From Caulobacteraceae bacterium (GTDB lineage: Bacteria > Pseudomonadota > Alphaproteobacteria > Caulobacterales > Caulobacteraceae), in assembly GCA_019232665.1 (NCBI GenBank), contig JAFANN010000247.1:1-36505 (forward strand): 36,505 bases of DNA. Reading direction: 5' to 3'. The notes beneath the pieces are model-generated. The model was not told where the DNA came from. It saw nothing but the letters and a program-made list of their open reading frames with translations, and did no database searches. The first letter of the stretch is position 1; the number at the start of each line of letters is the position of its first letter. Below, piece by piece: positions 33,710 through 36,505 of the stretch. The position numbers and the translations under genes were made by a program.

Positions 33710-34174
33710 TCAGTTCAGGGTTTGCACCCGCCGGTGCGCTGCAGGCGAAGTGTTCCAGCTCTCGCGCGTGACCAGCCAGTGCCGGGCGTCGCCCCAAGGC
33801 GTCGATTTCCAGTCCCCGCACCGCTGGAAACCGAAGGTGCGCGCCGGCCGGCTGCGCGGGTTCGACCTCATCTCCAACGTGACGATGGTCTGGAAGCCGC
33901 ACGCCCACACCACTCCGATCGCTGCGATCCCCGCCAGAACGACCTCACGACCCCATCCTTCGGGGGTGAAGAGCGTGTGCAGTTCGGCGATCATGCCAAG
34001 CGGGTCGAGGCGTCTGAGAAGGAAACCTCCGTGCACGGCGGCGATTGGTAGGACATCATCCTGTTGCGCCAGCATTCCTACGCCATCGGGCTTCGCTCCC
34101 ATCAGCGCCTGGGCGCAAGCGGGATATCCGGCGACGGTCGACCAGAAGGCCGGGTCGCGCTCGATCCGGATCAC
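33710..34174 (-). CDS. GNAT-like phage protein (DUF2824 / P22 gp14-like)
   Basis: The 154-residue protein has a GNAT-like layout: AVHGGFLLRRLDPLGMIAELHTLFTP, then GWGREVVLAGIAAIGVVWACG in place of the acetyl-CoA helix, then TIVTLEMRSNPRSRPARTFGFQR, as in internal-virion and head-completion proteins such as T7 gp13 and P22 gp14. It precedes the gp7-like gene, the position of gp14 in P22. The start GTG at 34174 overlaps the TGA of the preceding gene as GTGA. No acetyltransferase activity is claimed. Confidence 0.6.
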   Translation of the reverse strand: MIRIERDPAFWSTVAGYPACAQALMGAKPDGVGMLAQQDDVLPIAAVHGGFLLRRLDPLGMIAELHTLFTPEGWGREVVLAGIAAIGVVWACGFQTIVTLEMRSNPRSRPARTFGFQRCGDWKSTPWGDARHWLVTRESWNTSPAAHRRVQTLN

Positions 34175-34557
34175 AGGCCGCCCGTCCTCGAGACTTTCAC
34201 GCTGTACGTGAAGCTGGCGAGCGTCGTGCCGGCGGTGTCGTTCTCCACCGTGACGGTCCCAGCGACGTTTCCGCCGGATGTGTTCACGCCCCAGCAGAGC
34301 GTCTGGCCCTCCGGCCATAGGAACGGTCCGGTGTAGAACTGCCCGGCGCCCCCGTTCAGGACGTAGAACAGTCCGCCCGCCCCGGTGATCGAGGCGCTGA
34401 CCAGCATCGAGCCGGTGACGCCCGTGAGTGTCTGATTGTTGTTCGTCCCGCCGTCGAAGGCGTTGATGTTTCCCCAGGAAACGGCCCCCGGAGATCCGGA
34501 ATAGCCGCCGGTCGTCCCGGCGACGCCGCCCGTCAGGGCCAGGACCGCGCCGGTCAT
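34171..34557 (-). CDS. Phage structural protein, beta-rich (128 residues)
   Basis: The 128-residue protein is rich in Gly, Thr, Asn and Val with alternating hydrophobic strands (TVTVENDTAGTTLASFTYSV near the end), suggesting a beta-sandwich virion or tail decoration protein. No family is recognised. Its ATG shares one base with the stop of the tail-fibre-like gene, and its TGA overlaps the next start by four bases. Confidence 0.6.
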   Translation of the reverse strand: MTGAVLALTGGVAGTTGGYSGSPGAVSWGNINAFDGGTNNNQTLTGVTGSMLVSASITGAGGLFYVLNGGAGQFYTGPFLWPEGQTLCWGVNTSGGNVAGTVTVENDTAGTTLASFTYSVKVSRTGGL

Positions 34558-35342
34558 CAGCTCACGCCCGCCCCGCTAATCCACCAGGTGTTGTTCGCCT
34601 CGCCTCCGATTGAGGCCAGGGCGCCGGGCGCGAGCGTCCAATCCTTCGAGGTCGTGCCTCCAGCGCCGTAAAGCGTCACTCCCGAGCCTCGCGCGACGGT
34701 GAGGCTCGCGGTGGAGTTCGCGGCGTTGCGGACAAGGATCACCTGGCCCAGCTGCGCGAAGTTGGGCGGCACAGTGTAGGTCGCGGCGCCCGAGATCATC
34801 GCCCGCACCATCTTCCCCGCATCCGAGCACTGGAGCGTATACGAGCCGTCCTGCTCGTTGATCGGCGCGCCGAGGTACCCGGCGCTGTTCACCGCGAAGG
34901 CGCTGAAGGCGAGCTGCAGGTTCGTGGCGGTGTCGCCTGCCTTGTTGAGTGGGGTGAACCCGAGGGCCGCCGCGATCCCGGTCCAGGCCGCCAATTTGGC
35001 CGGGCTGACGAAGACGCCGGTCGCCGTCCCCGCGTTCACCTGCGCCTGCGTCGCCTCGACCACGCTCTCGGACACCGGATCGATGTCCTGAACGAGCGCG
35101 CCCACGGACGTTAGCAGCTGCACCCTGTACGTGACCGTGGGATCCAGCCACATCGACGGGAAAAGGCCGCCGGAATCTGCGACGACGGGGTTGCTGAGCG
35201 GCGTGGAGAGCGCGGCCGACGAATAGACCGGGGTCGGCGTGGTCGTGCCGGTCAAATAGAACTGCAGTTGAGCTCCCGGCATTGGCGCACCCGTGGCGTC
35301 CACAGCCCGGAAGACGGGCTGGGCGAGAAGAAGTCCGCTCAT
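34557..35342 (-). CDS. Phage tail-fibre-like protein
   Basis: The 261-residue protein starts with a domain common at the N terminus of phage tail spikes and fibres (QPVFRAVDATGAPMPGAQLQ, then YSSAALSTPLSNPVVADSGG and a Pro-Thr-Val-Tyr-Arg-Val strand). It continues with GIAAALGFTPLNKAGDTAT, a fibre repeat motif, and ends in a beta-rich tip (VTLYGAGGTTSKDWTLAPGA). It probably attaches to the tail and contacts the host surface. AAGGA precedes the ATG at good spacing. Confidence 0.7.
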   Translation of the reverse strand: MSGLLLAQPVFRAVDATGAPMPGAQLQFYLTGTTTPTPVYSSAALSTPLSNPVVADSGGLFPSMWLDPTVTYRVQLLTSVGALVQDIDPVSESVVEATQAQVNAGTATGVFVSPAKLAAWTGIAAALGFTPLNKAGDTATNLQLAFSAFAVNSAGYLGAPINEQDGSYTLQCSDAGKMVRAMISGAATYTVPPNFAQLGQVILVRNAANSTASLTVARGSGVTLYGAGGTTSKDWTLAPGALASIGGEANNTWWISGAGVS

Positions 35343-35358
35343 CTTAGATCCTTGAAGT

Positions 35359-35778
35359 TCAGGAACTCACGGCTGCGCCGCTGTCCACGGCGAACCAGGC
35401 GCCGTTCGACCACCAGCACGGGACGCCGGTGCCGGCGCCTGCCGCCTCGCCCAGCTTCCGCCCGTCTATGGCGTACGCCCAGTCCCCCACCGCCGCCGAG
35501 GACGGAAGATTGGCTACGCTGGTCATCGCCGCATACAGCGCGACAGGCGCATTTGGGCCAATCTGGCCGCCGCCTTGCAGGCCGGCGCCCGCGACGACCT
35601 CCGCGGACGCCGGCGCCGCCGCTCGCGCGAGGGCATAGCCGGCGTGAACCTTGTCGAATGCGCCTCCCGTGCGCGCGTACAGGGTCTGGATCACCGGCTG
35701 CCATGCGCGCGAGACATAGCCCTGGGCGTCGGTCAGCGGGACGCTGAACGGCGGCGCGGACACTGTTATCGAAGGCAT
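35359..35778 (-). CDS. Phage protein of unknown function (139 residues)
   Basis: The 139-residue protein begins MPSITVSAPPFSVPLTDAQG, has an Ala-rich helix (HAGYALARAAAPASAEVVAG), and ends in a strand region with NLPSSAAVGDWAYAIDGRKL and CWWSNGAWFAVDSG, wording often seen in tail-tip proteins. The family is not recognised. GAGGTAGG precedes the ATG and lies over the end of the gp10-like gene, four bases away. Confidence 0.6.
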   Translation of the reverse strand: MPSITVSAPPFSVPLTDAQGYVSRAWQPVIQTLYARTGGAFDKVHAGYALARAAAPASAEVVAGAGLQGGGQIGPNAPVALYAAMTSVANLPSSAAVGDWAYAIDGRKLGEAAGAGTGVPCWWSNGAWFAVDSGAAVSS

Positions 35779-35782
35779 GGGC

Positions 35783-36505
35783 CTACCTCGCTGGCCTTGT
35801 CGCGTTGAGCTCGAGGTGGCTGAAGGCCACGTCGACCGGATCTGAGCACCGCACCTGGACCAATCGGCCGGGTGCGCGCATCAGACCCAACCTCTGCCAG
35901 AGCGCGCGATTGCGATAACGTCCCCGCGCCCCCAACAGCGCCGAGCGCCACGGCCCGAAGGTCTCACCCTGATCGTCCGAGTACCTCATCTCGACGACGG
36001 GCGAGGACCCAACCCCGGAATCCGTCCCCTGGCCCATGACCGCGTGCAGGACGATGTTGAGACAGCGAGGCGCGCCTTCCTCGACCTTGATAAAAGCGCT
36101 CGCCTGGCGCGTGAGCGGGCCATCGGCGTCGGACCAGGCTCCGACCTCCATCACCCAAAGATCGTTGGTGGTATCGTCGCCGACGTAGACGACGCCGTTC
36201 AGCATGCAGGCGACCTGGCCGCGGAATTGCGCACGACCGTAGCTTTTCCACTCCTGCCACTCGCCCCGCGAGTAGCTGTCGCCATAGGCCTGGGCTTGGG
36301 TCCCCACCCGACTGATGTCGTAGGCGAACGACCCGACACCGGGAATGTTCAGTACATAGAACTCGTGACCCTCGAAGGTCGCCACGATCGCGCTTAGAGC
36401 GCCGGGATTGGCGCACTGACGGATCTTGTCCTCGATCGAACTCGAACTGATCCGCTGGGGAACGCTTCCCACCCGGTAGACGACCTTGTTGTCGCCGACC
36501 CAGAA
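35783..36505 (-). CDS. Phage tail accessory / DNA stabilisation protein (P22 gp10-like), N terminus outside window
   Basis: The frame is open to the right edge; 240 residues of the C-terminal half are visible (the family is about 470). It shows beta-propeller-like repeats (FWVGDNKVVYRVGS at the edge, SRGEWQEWKSYGRAQFRGQV, NGVVYVGDDTTNDLWVMEV) and the closing segment MRYSDDQGETFGPWR followed by LGLMRAPGRLVQVRCSDPVD and SHLELNA, typical of P22 gp10 homologues, which plug the portal and hold packaged DNA. Confidence 0.72.
   Translation of the reverse strand, partial: FWVGDNKVVYRVGSVPQRISSSSIEDKIRQCANPGALSAIVATFEGHEFYVLNIPGVGSFAYDISRVGTQAQAYGDSYSRGEWQEWKSYGRAQFRGQVACMLNGVVYVGDDTTNDLWVMEVGAWSDADGPLTRQASAFIKVEEGAPRCLNIVLHAVMGQGTDSGVGSSPVVEMRYSDDQGETFGPWRSALLGARGRYRNRALWQRLGLMRAPGRLVQVRCSDPVDVAFSHLELNATRPAR

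Larger units (their letters stand above)
30342..36505 (-). mobile_element. Prophage virion module of P22-like order (runs off the right edge)
   Basis: Eight tightly packed minus-strand genes, most with 1-4 bp overlaps or short gaps, encode virion-type proteins. In transcription order: gp10-like stabilisation protein, 139-residue protein, tail-fibre-like protein, 128-residue protein, gp14-like protein, 227-residue gp7-like protein, 190-residue protein, 679-residue gp16-like protein. This order and the sizes parallel P22 genes 10-26-14-7-20-16. The left boundary lies between 30119 and 30341. No integrase, lysis or capsid gene is inside the window, so whether the element is complete cannot be told. 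Confidence 0.75.

Overview
The window is GC-rich DNA from an alphaproteobacterium. The order sucC - secreted-protein gene - sucD - DUF2076 - sucA - sucB - lpd, followed by convergent xerC/DUF484 and divergent priA, together with the protein sequences, suggests Caulobacterales, most likely Caulobacteraceae near Phenylobacterium or Caulobacter. The genus is inferred from gene order and style only.

Layout. Bases 1-2170 hold the end of a family-2 glycosyltransferase and a convergent multi-pass membrane protein. Bases 2171-11598 are a plus-strand TCA-cycle cluster: succinyl-CoA synthetase (sucC, sucD) interrupted by a small exported protein, a DUF2076 protein, and all three 2-oxoglutarate dehydrogenase subunits (E1 sucA, E2 sucB, E3 lpd). 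Strong hairpins sit in the E1/E2 and E2/E3 junctions. Bases 11609-15523 carry xerC and its DUF484 partner (minus) and priA (plus). This PriA has lost three of the four cysteines of one of its two zinc sites. Bases 15589-18390 carry a TerC-family membrane protein, a long A/T-rich leader, a CHAP-domain exported protein and an alpha/beta hydrolase.

Bases 18395-25496 are mostly minus strand: a double-hotdog thioesterase, a PAP2 acid phosphatase with an altered third motif, a deoxyhypusine-synthase-like enzyme, a type III ornithine decarboxylase (ODC), a GT4 glycosyltransferase coupled to an LpxH-like metallophosphatase, and free methionine-(R)-sulfoxide reductase. The ODC leader looks like the alphaproteobacterial speF RNA. 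It contains a 34-codon open frame that stops one base before the TTG start of ODC, a layout suggesting leader-peptide control of polyamine synthesis. Bases 25677-30118 hold a small unknown protein, tRNA-Ile(CAU), a lipoprotein, a Rieske oxygenase, an SDR and an MFS transporter.

Bases 30342-36505 (minus strand, running off the right edge) are a prophage virion module. Its order matches the P22-type tail/ejection block: gp10-like stabilisation protein, three tail or fibre proteins, gp14-like, gp7-like, a small protein, and a large gp16-like ejection protein. Neither an integrase nor a clear attachment site is visible.

The points most worth a second look are the ODC leader open frame, the structured leader of the CHAP gene, the half-lost zinc module of PriA, the GT4/LpxH-like pair, and the P22-like module.
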